A stretch of 64,000 nucleotides of DNA from Rhizomys pruinosus (lineage: Eukaryota > Chordata > Mammalia > Rodentia > Spalacidae), in contig VZQC01008874.1 of assembly GCA_009823505.1 (NCBI GenBank), positions 240,584 through 304,583 on the forward strand, read 5' to 3'. Under the pieces are notes generated by a model, which worked only from the letters and a program-made list of their open reading frames with translations, was not told the DNA's origin and did no database searches. How positions within the stretch are numbered: the first letter of the stretch is position 1; each line of letters opens with the position of its first letter. Shown here one piece after another: positions 36,336 through 47,398 of this stretch. The translations under genes and the position numbers were made by a program.

Positions 36336-37410
36336 CCCCGTGCAAGTGATTTGCTAAGAATCCAAGTGGTCCTTTTCTTGGAGAACCCTCAGAAGGAAGA
36401 GGAGAGTGACTTAGGCTTCCAACATCAAATATATACACAAACTGAAAACCTGAAAACCTAGGCAAGTCAATACAAACATAAAATAAAAAAAATAAAAAAA
36501 TAAAAAAAAGGGGGGGGGGAGAGGAAGGGGAAAAAAAAGCACCAGTAAGGAGGCAAGCAAAACCATTCACTAATATAGTGAAAAGTCGTTTGTGACTTGA
36601 ACCACAAAAAGGGAAATCCATATGCCAAGGGACCAACGACGAAGGGACAACATGGGAAAGGCACAGGATTATCCCACACCAGGCTCTACCAAAACCTGGG
36701 GAGTATAGCCGCCACAATGCGATCCCCTTGGAGGAGACCCAAGGAACATAGCTTAGACGAATAATTGCAAACATACGCAGAGAAATTAAAGAAAATTAAG
36801 AAGAAGTCATGGAACTAAAGAGAGAGAATTGAAACTCAAGGACCTAGAGGGATACAATGGACAACTTCGGAAAGACTAAAGGAACAGAATGAACAAACTC
36901 CAAGAAAGAACTAGAGGGAGAAAAAACAAACTTCGAAAGGAAGTAGAAACTTTGAAAAAGGAAGTCAACCAAAGAAGAAAAGAGCACGAAGAAAGATTGA
37001 GAAGGCACAAAAGAAGAGATTGAGAAGCCCTCAAAAAAGGAAATGGAAGTACTAAAGAAAAACACAGGAGGAAACAAAAGAGGAATTAGAACACTCAGTA
37101 AATCAAACAATCCAGCAAAAGGAAAGAAATGGAAAAAGCCCAGAAAGTCAGAATGGAGGAAATAACAAAGAATACCAGACCTGGAAGAATAAACACAGAC
37201 AATAGAAAAACATCAAATAAAGATTAATGAAAAATTTCAAATACAACCAAGTGAGAACAACCGGAAATTGGGTACAACTATGAAAAGATCAAACCCTGCA
37301 TCAGAGGAATAGAGACAGGAAGATAGAATCCTCTAGTAGAGTAAATCGTTAGTTTAGTATTTCTTGATCAGATCTTCCACACAGATTTATAATAGATGAA
37401 AATCTTCCTC
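36336..37410 (+). pseudogene. L1 5'UTR and ORF1 start, full of small indels
   Basis: 36740-37330 parallels the ORF1 coiled coil at 28400-28900 but with an indel every ten to twenty bases. The last match I can follow is ATAATAGATGAAAATCTTCC at about 37390-37410. No frame survives more than a few dozen codons. The error pattern (mostly single-base insertions) looks like uncorrected long-read sequence more than old decay. Confidence 0.6.
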
Positions 37411-39880
37411 GACCTCATTTAGTTACATTAATAATTTTGGAGGGCTGTTCCTATGAATATGTGTGCTCCCATTTACAATCACCTATGTAGAAGCATCATA
37501 GTGACGTATGGCTTGTCTCATATAATATTAGGATGTATTGCGGAGGGAATTAGTAAAGTAATCATCCCCTACGCATATCATAGTTCAAAATTGACTTTAG
37601 AATTTGCTCTGAAACTCTGTCAAGTCTACAATTCATTACCAAACTTGGACTAAAGATTCTGAGGGCCATTCCTATAATGCAATCACAACATATGTCACCT
37701 CCATATATATCAACACCCTGATGAGAATGACGCGGAGGTTCCATCAGAGAATCTCATACTTTTCCTAGTCGTCGACTCTCATCACACTCTTTCAACACCC
37801 ATGAAAGGGAGATATAAGATACACTGCGAGCTCACTGTGCTCTTTCGCTGTGATTGTTTAATATTTAATTTTATTAGTCTTGTGTACTATTATGGTGGGA
37901 TGCCAAGCCTTAGTAATTTTAACTTGGTGGCTACTCTGGTGTCCAGTCAATTAATACTTGTCGACCACGGTTACTGACTCTTTGAAGTAGAGGAAAAATT
38001 CTCTGTCTGACATTAACTTACCAATGAATGATGGACCTCGCATATGCCAAATGTCATGCTGAAAACGCAACTCTTCTTCGTTAATGTGAAATTTTATTTT
38101 ACCTTGTACCGCCTATTGCCAATATAGTGCGTCAGAAGTGAGGAGCTTAAGACAATTTGGCAATCAAACCACTTGACAGGTTTTAAGAGATAATAGCACA
38201 TACTATACTAAAATAATACATATGGGTAATTCATCAGGACGTTCAGTGTTTTACAACTTTAACGCGAAAGGCTAGAACATGTCCCAAATGGATAATAAGT
38301 GAAAAGGAAGCAACAATCCATTTTTTCCAATTCCATATACCCTCTAAACTTATTTGGAGTCGGCGTTGCTTGCAACTCAACACTCCTCTCGAATTTCTCT
38401 CCTTAAGCTAGTGAGGACTTGGGATACGTCAATGTCCTTATCTTTTCAGTGAGGCTCTTTCTAATCACCTATAAACTTTTATGGCCTTCGACTCATTATC
38501 ACTTTTTCTAGTCTATAAGAAGAAATAGTCCCATCGTTCATCTACATAATTCTCATATACAGATAGGGCACCAACTGTATATGGGTTTGATTAAGGATTG
38601 GAAGTAAGTATTGCCAATCTGCAGCACCTAACGGTGCAGTGAACTCTCTTTAAATCATTAGAAAAGCAGGGTTGTTGGGTTCGCATTCTAGTTTCCTAAT
38701 ATCATTAGATTACATTTTACACGAAGTTCCAAATTGTTTCATTGGTAATCCATCCTTACAGAGTCAAGCAAAAAAGAAATTTTTAAAATAGAGAGTGTCA
38801 TATTCATAGAGATGTCGCAATTCATGCATCCTAGTTGGGTATATGGAACCAAAATTGACCGTTCTAATTGCAAAGTAATTATTTTCACCAATCATAAAAA
38901 TAATATATTGCACCCTAACATCAGTGCACCATAACCTCTTGGTACAAGGGATCATAGTTCTTCCAAGGTGATTTTCTACACTCAAATATTCAAAGGGCAC
39001 AGTATTATTAAGCCTTGCTCAGCCATAGTTACCTCAATACTTAGGTGTGGGCTTCATACCGCCATTCAAGTCTCTCTAGCCAATCTCATCGATCAACAGG
39101 CACAAGGATAGAACAGAGTAAGACGATCGTTTATGAACTAAATCGACAATCAATTAAAAGCTAGCGCCAAATGGAACCTTCACAGGACCTACTCCTTACC
39201 AGGGATATATTTTGCAGTACCCAAACACGGCAGAAAGAAATCACGTGGTATTACTTGCAGGCAACCGGGCCTCAGGGCAGTAACAGTGCTTCTGCGGCAG
39301 TATCGTCTGTTGCCTCCAAAAAATTAGATTTCTTCCAACTATCCACTGGGCTGTTACATCAGAAATGGGAATTATCCTCAAGTCAAACTTATATTCAGAA
39401 GTCATGTGAAATAATCTCGGGATGTGCTCACTTCTAACTCAAATGAGTGCAATCCACTAGATGCTTAGAGGATAAATTGCTCATATACTTTCATATGTCG
39501 GGGTTATCCCAAAAGGAATAATACACCAACCCTACACACCGGTACTTCTAATTTAATGCCGATGAGTGGATAATTGATTTGCCATTCTTTCGCCGGTTAC
39601 TGACTATTACATTTATTCTATTCTTTTCTTTTCTCTCCTTTTTTTCTTGTATATTATTTATAATAATTTGAGTTGGTGTTTCAAAATAATGTTTAGTAGA
39701 ATGATAAATACTTCTGTAATTTATAGGTTTATAAGAGCAGTTTGTTGTATATATAATGATGTAATATAGACAAGACTTTAAAGTTAGTTTATCTCTTTCT
39801 GCTCTTCTGGGTAAGGGTATGCTTCTCGACAAAAGGAAGAACTGACAAATTTGTGGGATATCATATAGAAAATTCAACTT
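37411..39880. other. unidentified 2.5-kb block, CpG not depleted
   Basis: No L1, SINE, LTR or gene recognised. CpG is common (for example TGACGTATGG, GACGCGGAGG, GTCGTCGACTC in 37.5-37.8 kb), unlike the rest of the window at similar GC. The longest frame (39171-39437, plus) has no recognisable domain. It may be low-quality read sequence used for gap filling, or foreign DNA. Confidence 0.4.
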
Positions 39881-40289
39881 GGGCACGGAGGGGGGGCCTT
39901 TGGTATGGTGCAGCAGTCGATAAATCCTATATGTGCCCGGGACGGCTCCTAAAAAAGCAACTCCGCGGTAAATCCCTCTGAGGAGGGCCGGGAAACGCCT
40001 TAGTAGTACGGTGTGTGGTTACGGTACGTAAGACGAAGACCTGCTCCCCCTCACCATTAGCTAAGGCACCAGACCCTTGGACCAACCTAACGACTAAGGG
40101 CTGTACGCAAGCTGTGATTTAGCATGGCCTGGCGGCCTGTTGAAGAATGGCGCTAGCGGGTTGAAGGAGCGCGTCTCCAATAGCCGACCACTCTTTACAG
40201 AGGAACCGGGTTCGATCCCCAGCCACCACATGGCAGCCGAGAACAATCCGTCTGAACTCTTGGTCCAATTTTTCACGCGAGGCCAAACT
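39881..40289. other. GC-rich unidentified block with a damaged B2
   Basis: GC-rich, CpG-rich sequence (GTGCCCGGGACGGC, GGCCGGGAAACGCC). A B2 head in plus orientation (ACCGGGTTCGATCCCCAGCC) lies at about 40170-40265 with several one-base insertions relative to other copies. Confidence 0.45.
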
Positions 40290-41262
40290 AAGCTCTCAGA
40301 ACAGGCACAGGACACGCGGGTTCGCACGCCTGGGAACCTGCCTTACAGACACACCCCGGTGACCGCTTCGGCTGACGCTCCGCGAGCGGGTTCGCACCCT
40401 GACCCTGCGGGATAGCCACAGAACTTGCACTCAGTAGGACGGGGTTCGAACGCAGAACGGCAGGATAGACACCTTCTCCAGTCTGCCCCACCCGCCTAGA
40501 CCACGCACCTAGAGCTGTAGAGGCAGTCTGTGAGCAATAGCCTGCCCCTGAGCCGGGATTATTGGATGAAGTTAAACATTTTTTAGACTTCATCTCTTAC
40601 TAATAATAATATTTTTTAAGGTGGAGGGATCTTGTTAAATCTATATACCTCATTTCATGTGTTAACTAATAATACTGTTGCAAGTGTCCTCAGCATCATC
40701 AAGCTCTGTGTTTTTATCACAGATGAAGTGACTGAGATGAAACACAAATGGCAGAGATTGAGAAAAAGAATGGGCCAAATACTTCTTAATGTACCAAGTA
40801 ATTAGGTGGAGATATTATCAATTTATTTCCATAGTGAAGAAGAAAAAATAAATTCACACAAAGAATAAGAAGACAGCAATCTGCCATGGGTTATTCTCCA
40901 AGGAGAGAGCCAAAGCCAATTAGATTTGGGATATACAGGCAATGGCTGCTCTGCTGCACAGTAATTTCCAGGGCAGGTGAGGTGTAGCCTGGTGCTGGAT
41001 GGTGGAGTTTTGCTTGACTCACGGAGACCCGTATTTGCTTTATTGTTTTTGTGGCCTTTGGTAACACTTTACATCCTCTACAGGTTTTTTAGAAGATGTT
41101 ATAAGCCACATAAGACCCTGTCATATTTAAAGGGAAAAAATGTAATTCCACGATCAACATATCATCCAAGACATATGTGTCTATACCAAAAGTAACCTAC
41201 CATAACTATTAGTGTGTTTAAATACCTATATATAAAATTGTTGTGCTTTCATTAGTAAGATC
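40290..41262. repeat. right arm of the large inverted repeat, noisier copy
   Basis: Reverse complement of 35270-36210. Blocks: AGACCACGCACCTAGAGCTG (40498, L1 monomer), TTTAGACTTCATCTCTTACT (40582), AATTAGGTGGAGATATTATC (40801), TCTCCAAGGAGAGAGCC (40895), GATGTTATAAGCCACATAAG (41094), TAACCTACCATAACTATTAG (41192). It has many small insertions compared with the left arm, and both share the same internal inversion breakpoint. Confidence 0.72.
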
Positions 41263-41810
41263 GAAAGGTTATTCCTGGGACAAACTGTCAGTCACATATA
41301 AGGAAACAGGCAGAATTGAACAGAGTCCAAGTCAACAGATCCAGAGAGAGTGGACTGTTTTGCTTCTCAAATCCACACCTGTGCCCCCTTTTCTAAGCCC
41401 AGCGAACAATCTGCGGAAGAAGGGGGCAATGGGTAGAAAATGTAAGGGTGGTTGATTGGGGTGAAATGGTGAAACTACCCGCGATGTATCTGGACAACTC
41501 ATGGTTGATCAACTTTGTTTGAACATACAACCCCTCACTTCCCGCTGGAAGGTGGGGCTGTGGGAGGTTTGGGGCACAACAGCCTGCAAACTAGTTTCAT
41601 ATGAAGGATGCTTGCTACTCCATGGATTATCACTTATAAGCTAAAAAATGAAAAAAAAAACTGGGAGAAAGATGCAGGACGTTTATGGCAGAATTGCATG
41701 ATAGGGATGGGGTGGGGGTGGGGGGAGGAAGGGAAAGGGAAATACGCCTGAACTGGAAATGAAAATGATGTATGAAATGCACAAAGCATTCAATAAAAAT
41801 AATGTTAAAA
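41263..41810 (+). mobile_element. retroposon subfamily B, 3' part, noisy copy
   Basis: Same sequence as 42342-42857 but with extra single bases (for example in AAACTACCCGCGATGTATCT). It continues directly from the right inverted-repeat arm, as the 3' part of the same retroposon. Ends with a G-rich run and ATGAAATGCACAAAGCATTC, an L1-like 3' end. Confidence 0.75.
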
Positions 41811-42340
41811 AAAAGAAATGAGCAATCTGAAGATGTTCCTCAATTTGCCTTCACCCATTAAAATATACAGTGTATTCATCTCTTTTGCCAAAGTCATCAC
41901 ACCTGCTTCTGGTTTCCTGGATTAGAAAAGCTGAAGAATATGTGAGGCTGCATGGTGGAAAGAAGGTTAGGGAAGAGTGAAAGTATATTTTCAAGGAGAG
42001 CAGAAGAGAGGATGAGGGCTTGCCCTTCCAACCCATAACAGACCTATCATGACAGCTTGTGGAATAGGGAAGAAATGGGTTCTGGAGTCAAACTGCTCAG
42101 GCTGGTGCATCAATCCAGTTTGCTATCAGCAATGTGCTCATGGAAAGTCATTTGCATCTTTCTTCTCTCTATTCTCTCTTACTTTCCCTTTTTCTCTTTG
42201 TTGTCTTCTCATTTTCTTGCTCTTAAACATAATTCATTCATAAACCTTTTGTGTTTTTAAAGTAAGAAATATCCGAGATACACAAAATCTACAGACATAT
42301 CACCTACTTTGTCTAGTTTTAACAGTTTGTATTTTTGTTC
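41263..42340. repeat. direct duplication, copy 1 (before the N)
   Basis: Collinear with 42342-43380. The second half (41873-42340) is nearly identical to 42904-43380, with only a couple of substitutions noticed. The first half differs by small indels. The copy ends exactly at the N. Confidence 0.9.
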
Positions 42341-42341
42341 N
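42341..42341. other. single N, assembly join
   Basis: The only ambiguous base in the window. It sits precisely between two copies of the same ~1-kb sequence, so it marks two contig ends that overlap but were not merged. Confidence 0.95.
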
Positions 42342-42857
42342 AGAGTTTATTCCTGGACAAACGGTCACCCATGAAAGGAAACACCAGAATTGACCAGAGT
42401 CCAAGACACACAGTCCAGAAGAGTGGACTGTTTTGCTTCTCATCCACCTGTGCCCCTTTTCTAAGCCTAGGGAACAATCTGCGGAGAGGGGGCTGGTAGA
42501 ATTAAGGGCTTGGGATTGGGGTGAATGTGAAACTACAGCGAATGTAGTCTGGACACTCATTTGATCAACTTGATTGAACATACAACCCTCATCCCCCGCT
42601 GGAAGGTGGGGCTGTGAGTTTGGGACACAACAGCACTGCAATTAGTTTTACATGAAGGATGCTTGTACTCATGGATTATCACTTATAGCTAAAAATGAAA
42701 AAAAAACTGAGAGAAAGATGCAGGACGTTTATGGCAGAATGCATGATATGGGATGGGGTGGGGGTGGGGGGAGAAGGGAAAGGGAAATACGCCTGAACTG
42801 AATTGGAAAATGATGTATGAAATGCACAAAGCATCAATAAAAAATGTTAAAAAAAAA
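42342..42857 (+). mobile_element. retroposon family, subfamily B, 3' part
   Basis: Homologous to 31740-31990 of the subfamily-A copy (CTGTGCCCCTTTTCTAAGCC versus CTTGTGCCCCTTTCCCAAAG). From about 42690 on it instead carries an end (GAGAGAAAGATGCAGGAC, G-run, ATCAATAAAAA) almost the same as the L1 3' end at 52525-52655. Confidence 0.8.
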
Positions 42858-43380
42858 AGAAGAGCAATCTGAAGATGTTCCCATTTGCCTTCACCCATTA
42901 AAATATACAGTGTATTCATCTCTTTTGCCAAAGTCATCACACCTGCTTCTGGTTTCCTGGATTAGAAAAGCTGAAGAATATGTGAAGCTGCATGGTGGAA
43001 AGAAGGTTAGGGAAGAGTGAAAGTATATTTTCAAGGAGAGCAGAAGAGAGGATGAGGGCTTGCCCTTCCAACCCATAACAGACCTATCATGACAGCTTGT
43101 GGAATAGGGAAGAAATGGGTTCTGGAGTCAAACTGCTCAGGCTGGTGCATCAATCCAGTTTGCTATCAGCAATGTGCTCATGGAAAGTCATTTGCATCTT
43201 TCTTCTCTCTATTCTCTCTTCCTTTCCCTTTTTCTCTTTGTTGTCTTCTCATTTTCTTGCTCTTAAACATAATTCATTCATAAACCTTTTGTGTTTTTAA
43301 AGTAAGAAATATCCGAGATACACAAAATCTACAGACATATCACCTACTTTGTCTAGTTTTAACAGTTTGTATTTTTGTTC
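42342..43380. repeat. direct duplication, copy 2 (after the N)
   Basis: Contains the retroposon subfamily-B 3' part (42342-42857) and then unique-looking flank (42858-43380) that continues smoothly into ATGTATTTTCATGTTAG. This copy is the cleaner one. Confidence 0.9.
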
Positions 43381-43518
43381 ATGTATTTTCATGTTAGAAA
43401 AGACTGTGTACTCTTCTTGATCCTATTTCCTCTCCTGCACTTGATTTTTGATGTTTATCACTTTTGCAAAAATTTCCAAAAACATATAGTGCTATTATGT
43501 AATATTTTAAGCTTTGTA

Positions 43519-43830
43519 GGCCTCCATGTGGTGGTGAGCTTCCCAAATTTTGCTATCCCTAATCCCCTGCATTGGGACCATCTGAAACTCATCCAGTTGC
43601 TGTAGGGCTAGACTCCTCTGCATTTTGTCACAAGTCCAGACAGTTCCAGCCTGCCTGGGAGCAATTGTATCTAGCCTCTACATGATGATGAGCTTCCCAA
43701 ATTGTACCATCCCCAACCCCCAGCCTTGAGATCATCTGAAGCCCCTCCTGATGCTGCAGTGCTAGACCCCCCTACATTTCAGTAGGACCACAGACCATCA
43801 TAGACTGTCTGAATCAAGCTTCTGTCTAGC
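43519..43830 (+). promoter_or_regulatory. tandem ~155-bp L1 5'UTR units
   Basis: Two direct units. GGCCTCCATGTGGTGGTGAG (43519) and AGCCTCTACATGATGATGAG (43673) are each followed by CTTCCCAAATT, CCCCAACCCC-type, GATCATCTGAA-type and GTGCTAGAC-type blocks. They precede an L1 ORF1, so they are probably promoter units. They do not resemble the 36-kb monomers. Confidence 0.6.
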
Positions 43831-44059
43831 AAGCCTCTCAAGTCATGCTGTGCTGGCTGGCTGGTAGGAGCCAGGACCTTAGAAGGAAACCTGAGAGTAT
43901 CTGATTGATGCTGACTTGGGCCTCTGTGGGAACTCCAGAATAGCTGGATGAGAACTATCTGGTCTCTCTGATAGAAAATCAAAAGGGAGAAATCGAAGCT
44001 TAGACCAAGCAACTTTTCATACCCAATAAGAAAACAACCAAGGCACATAAAGAATACAA

Positions 44060-44935
44060 AAAATATTCAGTCTTCAGCTCAATAAAGGAAGATGTGAGTT
44101 TCATACCAGAATCACAAACAACAAAAGAAATTCACATGCCCAAATCACAATGAAAAAATAATAATATGGAAAACTCAAATAATTTGTCCTCGCTAAATGC
44201 TACCAGTGTGATAAAAGAAAACATCTCCAAATTAAGGAAAGATATACCCATACAAATACAAGAAGCACATAGAATACCTAATAGACAGGACCAGAAAAGA
44301 AACTCCCCACACCATATCATAGTAAAACACTAAACGTATGGAACAAAGAGAGAAATTTGCAAAAAAAACAAGTCACATATAAAGGAAAACCCAACAGAAT
44401 TACAGCAAAGAAGAGCCTGGACCAAAGTATTCACAGTTCTAAGTGACCATAGATGCCAACCCAGAATACTTTACCTAGCAAAGATGTCTATTGTACTTGA
44501 AGGAGAAAGAAAAATATTCCATGACATGAATAGGCTAAAAGAATTCATGTCCAGGAGCTGGAGAGATGGATCAGTGGTTAAGAACGCTGACTGCTCTTGC
44601 AGAGGATCCATGTTCAATTCCTAGTACCCACATGGCAGCTAAGAATTGTCTTTAAGCTGGACATATTGGCACGTGTCTTTAATCCTAGCACTCAGGAGGC
44701 AGAGGCAGGAGGTTCTCTGTGAGTTCAAGGCCAGCCTGGTCTACAGAGTGAGTTCCAGGCCAGCTGAGGCTATAGGGACACCCTGTCTTAAAAAAGAAAA
44801 GAATTCATGTCCTGAAAACCAGCCCTTCAGAGCATATTTGAAGCAATACAAAGAGCTGAAGAAGGAAGACTATACCAATGGGTGACAGGAAGAAACTGAA
44901 TGAAGCCATAACTGTGGAAACAGTAAGTTAGGTCC
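44060..44935 (+). pseudogene. L1 ORF1 remnant, interrupted by a composite SINE
   Basis: RRM and C-terminal parts are recognisable; the coiled coil is largely missing between 44060 and 44240. Stops, and a SINE insertion at 44553-44796, break the frame. Confidence 0.75.
44553..44796 (+). mobile_element. composite SINE: B2 head fused to B1
   Basis: 44553-44655 is the tRNA-like half of B2 (GGAGCTGGAGAGATGGATCA, B box GTTCAATTCC, CACATGGCAGCTAAG). At GTCTTTAAG it switches to a near-complete B1 (GCTGGACATATTGGCACGTG... to CACCCTGTCTT plus A tail). One 16-base duplication, AAAAGAATTCATGTCC (44537-44552 and 44797-44812), flanks the whole unit, so it inserted as a single RNA. The copy at 53666-53880 has the same junction. 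Confidence 0.88.
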
Positions 44936-45062
44936 AGAGTGCAAGCAGAAATTAAAATGACAGAAATGAATACACATCTTTCAATAATAACTTTAAATAT
45001 CAATGGACTAAACTCCCTAGGAAAAGATACAGGCTGGTGGAATGTATTAAGAAACAAAATCC

Positions 45063-47384
45063 CAATATTATTCAGAGAGATGCTCAGTGACCGTGTCTCA
45101 GGCAGTCTGATGTTCCTCATTCCTTAGTGTTCAGATGGGTCAACCTCTCTGCTGACATTCCCCAGTTCATCCTGCACAGCCATAAGTTGTATGTTTTCAG
45201 GCATTTAGATTGGTGACTTTTACCTGTGGGAACATAAAATTCTCCTCCCATTGTTATTTTCAAGATCAGAAAAATGAAAATTTTCAATAGGTTGAAACAC
45301 AGAGTTTTTCATTTGTATCCCAGAAAGGTAGTACCCATAGCCGCCACCTCCCCCCCTCATCCCTCTGGTTTTTTTTTTTTTTTTTTTTAGGTTTTTTTTT
45401 TTGACCTATAGATGCCTAAGTTTGTATTACACATACCCATAAGGCAGGAGCCAAGGCATTAGTTTTCATTAAATTTACCCCAACTGGTTCTCATTGACTG
45501 TATGCCACTTATTTGGGAAAAGAAGTTTAAGCATTTTTTTTAGTCCTTAACTTGTCCTACAAGTAAAGAAAAGTGTTATAATGTGATGTAATATAATTCA
45601 GAAAAATATAAGGGCCATTTTTTGTATACCTTAACCCGATACCAATTATAAATAAGACCAATTAAGCATTTTATATTCCCGATTGTTTCAATTGTATTAC
45701 AAGTTTCCCACCAAAACCTACAACACCTAAATTTAATAATCTAAACAATTCACTAAGCCATTTAAATATCCTATACTTGGTGGATACAGCTTGGGCAGAG
45801 TTGAGAACCTGCTAAGTAAATTTTACCCAATAAACACTTTCTCTTTAACGCTTTATGACTAGACTAAGACTTCTACTTATTTAGGAATTAAAATTTTAAG
45901 CTTAATTAAATAATTTCTTTTAAATTGTCCCTAACAAGGTAAAGAAAGTGTTACACTGTGATGTTTGTGGGTAGTATTGTGGGTACTGTTAAATAATGGA
46001 CCCTAATGCTGAGAAACCTCCTACCTGCTCCCCCCCCCTTTTTTTTGATTCTTGATTCGTTTTTTTTTTTTTTTTTTAAAAAAAAGAAAACAGATTGAAT
46101 GAAACCACTCCCAAACGGTAAACTAGAGCCAATTGTTACGGTGGTAATTTCCTATAAAACAGGCCACAACGTAGTAAACTGAGTGATAGGCATAGGAACT
46201 TTGAAAGGATATTTCTCTATCTAGAGCCAAATTCAATAGTAAAGTGGTTTATAAGTTGTGTAATTAGCAAAATATATTAATGTGAATCTAACAAGGAAAG
46301 ATTCTGACATCAGCAATGAATTATTCTGTATTCTGCCTAGGAGAATGTTGGCTAGGGGATTCAAAAACCCGCCCCCCACAAATTATAAAGGCCTTTTGCC
46401 TATATGTGGAATATATGCAAGGAGAAAGGCAATAAGTCCCTGTTTTGTCCAAAAACCTGGTTTGAGCATGAAAAATGTTATGAAGACGTCACCTGCTATC
46501 ATACAACTGGCCTCTGAAAATGCTAGAGAGCGTTACCAAAGGCCCCTACAGCAATACAGCAAAATAATAGTCTCCCTGAGACAAACAAGAATCCTCCGAA
46601 AATATCAGCGACAACCTCACAACAGCCTGGAGATACTGTTGCAACAGTGGCAGCCAAGGTCTATTGATATACCCCAAAACTATTTGGCTATTACTCTCTC
46701 CTTGGAGGAATAACTCAGCAACAGCGGATGCCACAATTTTATGTCCTCTAGTGGTTAGCGATGTTATAAGCCACAACAATAAGAACTTTTCCAACCCGTA
46801 TAGAAAAGCCACGGTTTGTGGAGTAGCATACCATCCAAGGCCTCTGTGTCTATGCTCACACTTAGCTTGACACAATAAGTGGTACTGCTTAAATGCCTGT
46901 ACATCCAATAGCTTGTGCTTTTTTAGTATGACTGAAAAGGGTAGCACTGTGAAAGCTGTCAATCCATGAATGGAAACAAACTGAACAGACCAGAGTCCAA
47001 TGACAACTCCAAGAAATTAGACTGTTTTCTTCTCACCCACTTGTGCCCCTTTCCCAACGCCTAGGGAAAAACTGCAGAAGAGGAGGCAAGGTAGAATGTA
47101 AAGGGGCGGTTGGAGAGATAGGGGTGACTCATGAGACTATAGGAATATAGTCTGGACACCTGATTGATCAACATGCCTGTGCATACAAGCTTCTCCAACT
47201 GGACTATGGGAACCTTGGGTTGTTCAAAATTTGGACATAGATACTTGCAAAATGCACCAATTACTTAATTGTATGACATACTGAGTAACATCATTGTTAT
47301 CTGCAAACAACTGTGTCATTGTATTGTAGAATCCCTTAAAAATGTATAAAAAATATTAAAAGATTGTTTAATCAAAAAAAAAAA
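45063..47384 (+). mobile_element. retroposon family, subfamily A, apparently full length
   Basis: Bounded by AAGAAACAAAATCC at 45049-45062 and 47385-47398. It starts CAATATTATTCAGAGAGATG; the same 5' end is found at the inversion point of the 30.5-kb copy (about 30810-30820). The 2.3-kb body has a T-run (45370-45390), a second C/T-run (46030-46077), TATAAA-like AATTATAAAGGCC (46380) and a 3' end resembling L1 3'UTR followed by an A tail. A 143-codon frame at 46282-46713 is destroyed by indels in the other copy. No RT, no protein domain. Probably mobilised by L1. Confidence 0.85.
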
Positions 47385-47398
47385 AAGAAACAAAATCC

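Larger units (their letters stand above)
43519..45062 (+). mobile_element. host L1, 5' part (continues at 52663)
   Basis: 5'UTR units, then ORF1 remnants (about 44060-44900: TACAAATACAAGAAGCACAT and the CTD block near 44450), then the start of ORF2 (LSIITLNINGLNS at about 44970-45020). It stops at AAGAAACAAAATCC (45049-45062) and picks up in the endonuclease at 52663. Confidence 0.8.

Noticed and set aside
37411..39880. An integrated virus or foreign gene cluster
   Set aside because: No frame over about 112 codons, no recognisable protein motif, and the flanks show read-noise features; a database search would be needed to revive this.
41811..43380. A genuine tandem segmental duplication
   Set aside because: The N at the exact boundary and the near identity of the overlapping ends fit an assembly join better.
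46282..46713. 143-codon open frame in the full-length retroposon as its coding gene
   Set aside because: The matching stretch of the 30.5-kb copy has indels and an in-frame stop soon after the shared start, the start codon here is not ATG in the raw sequence, and no domain is visible.
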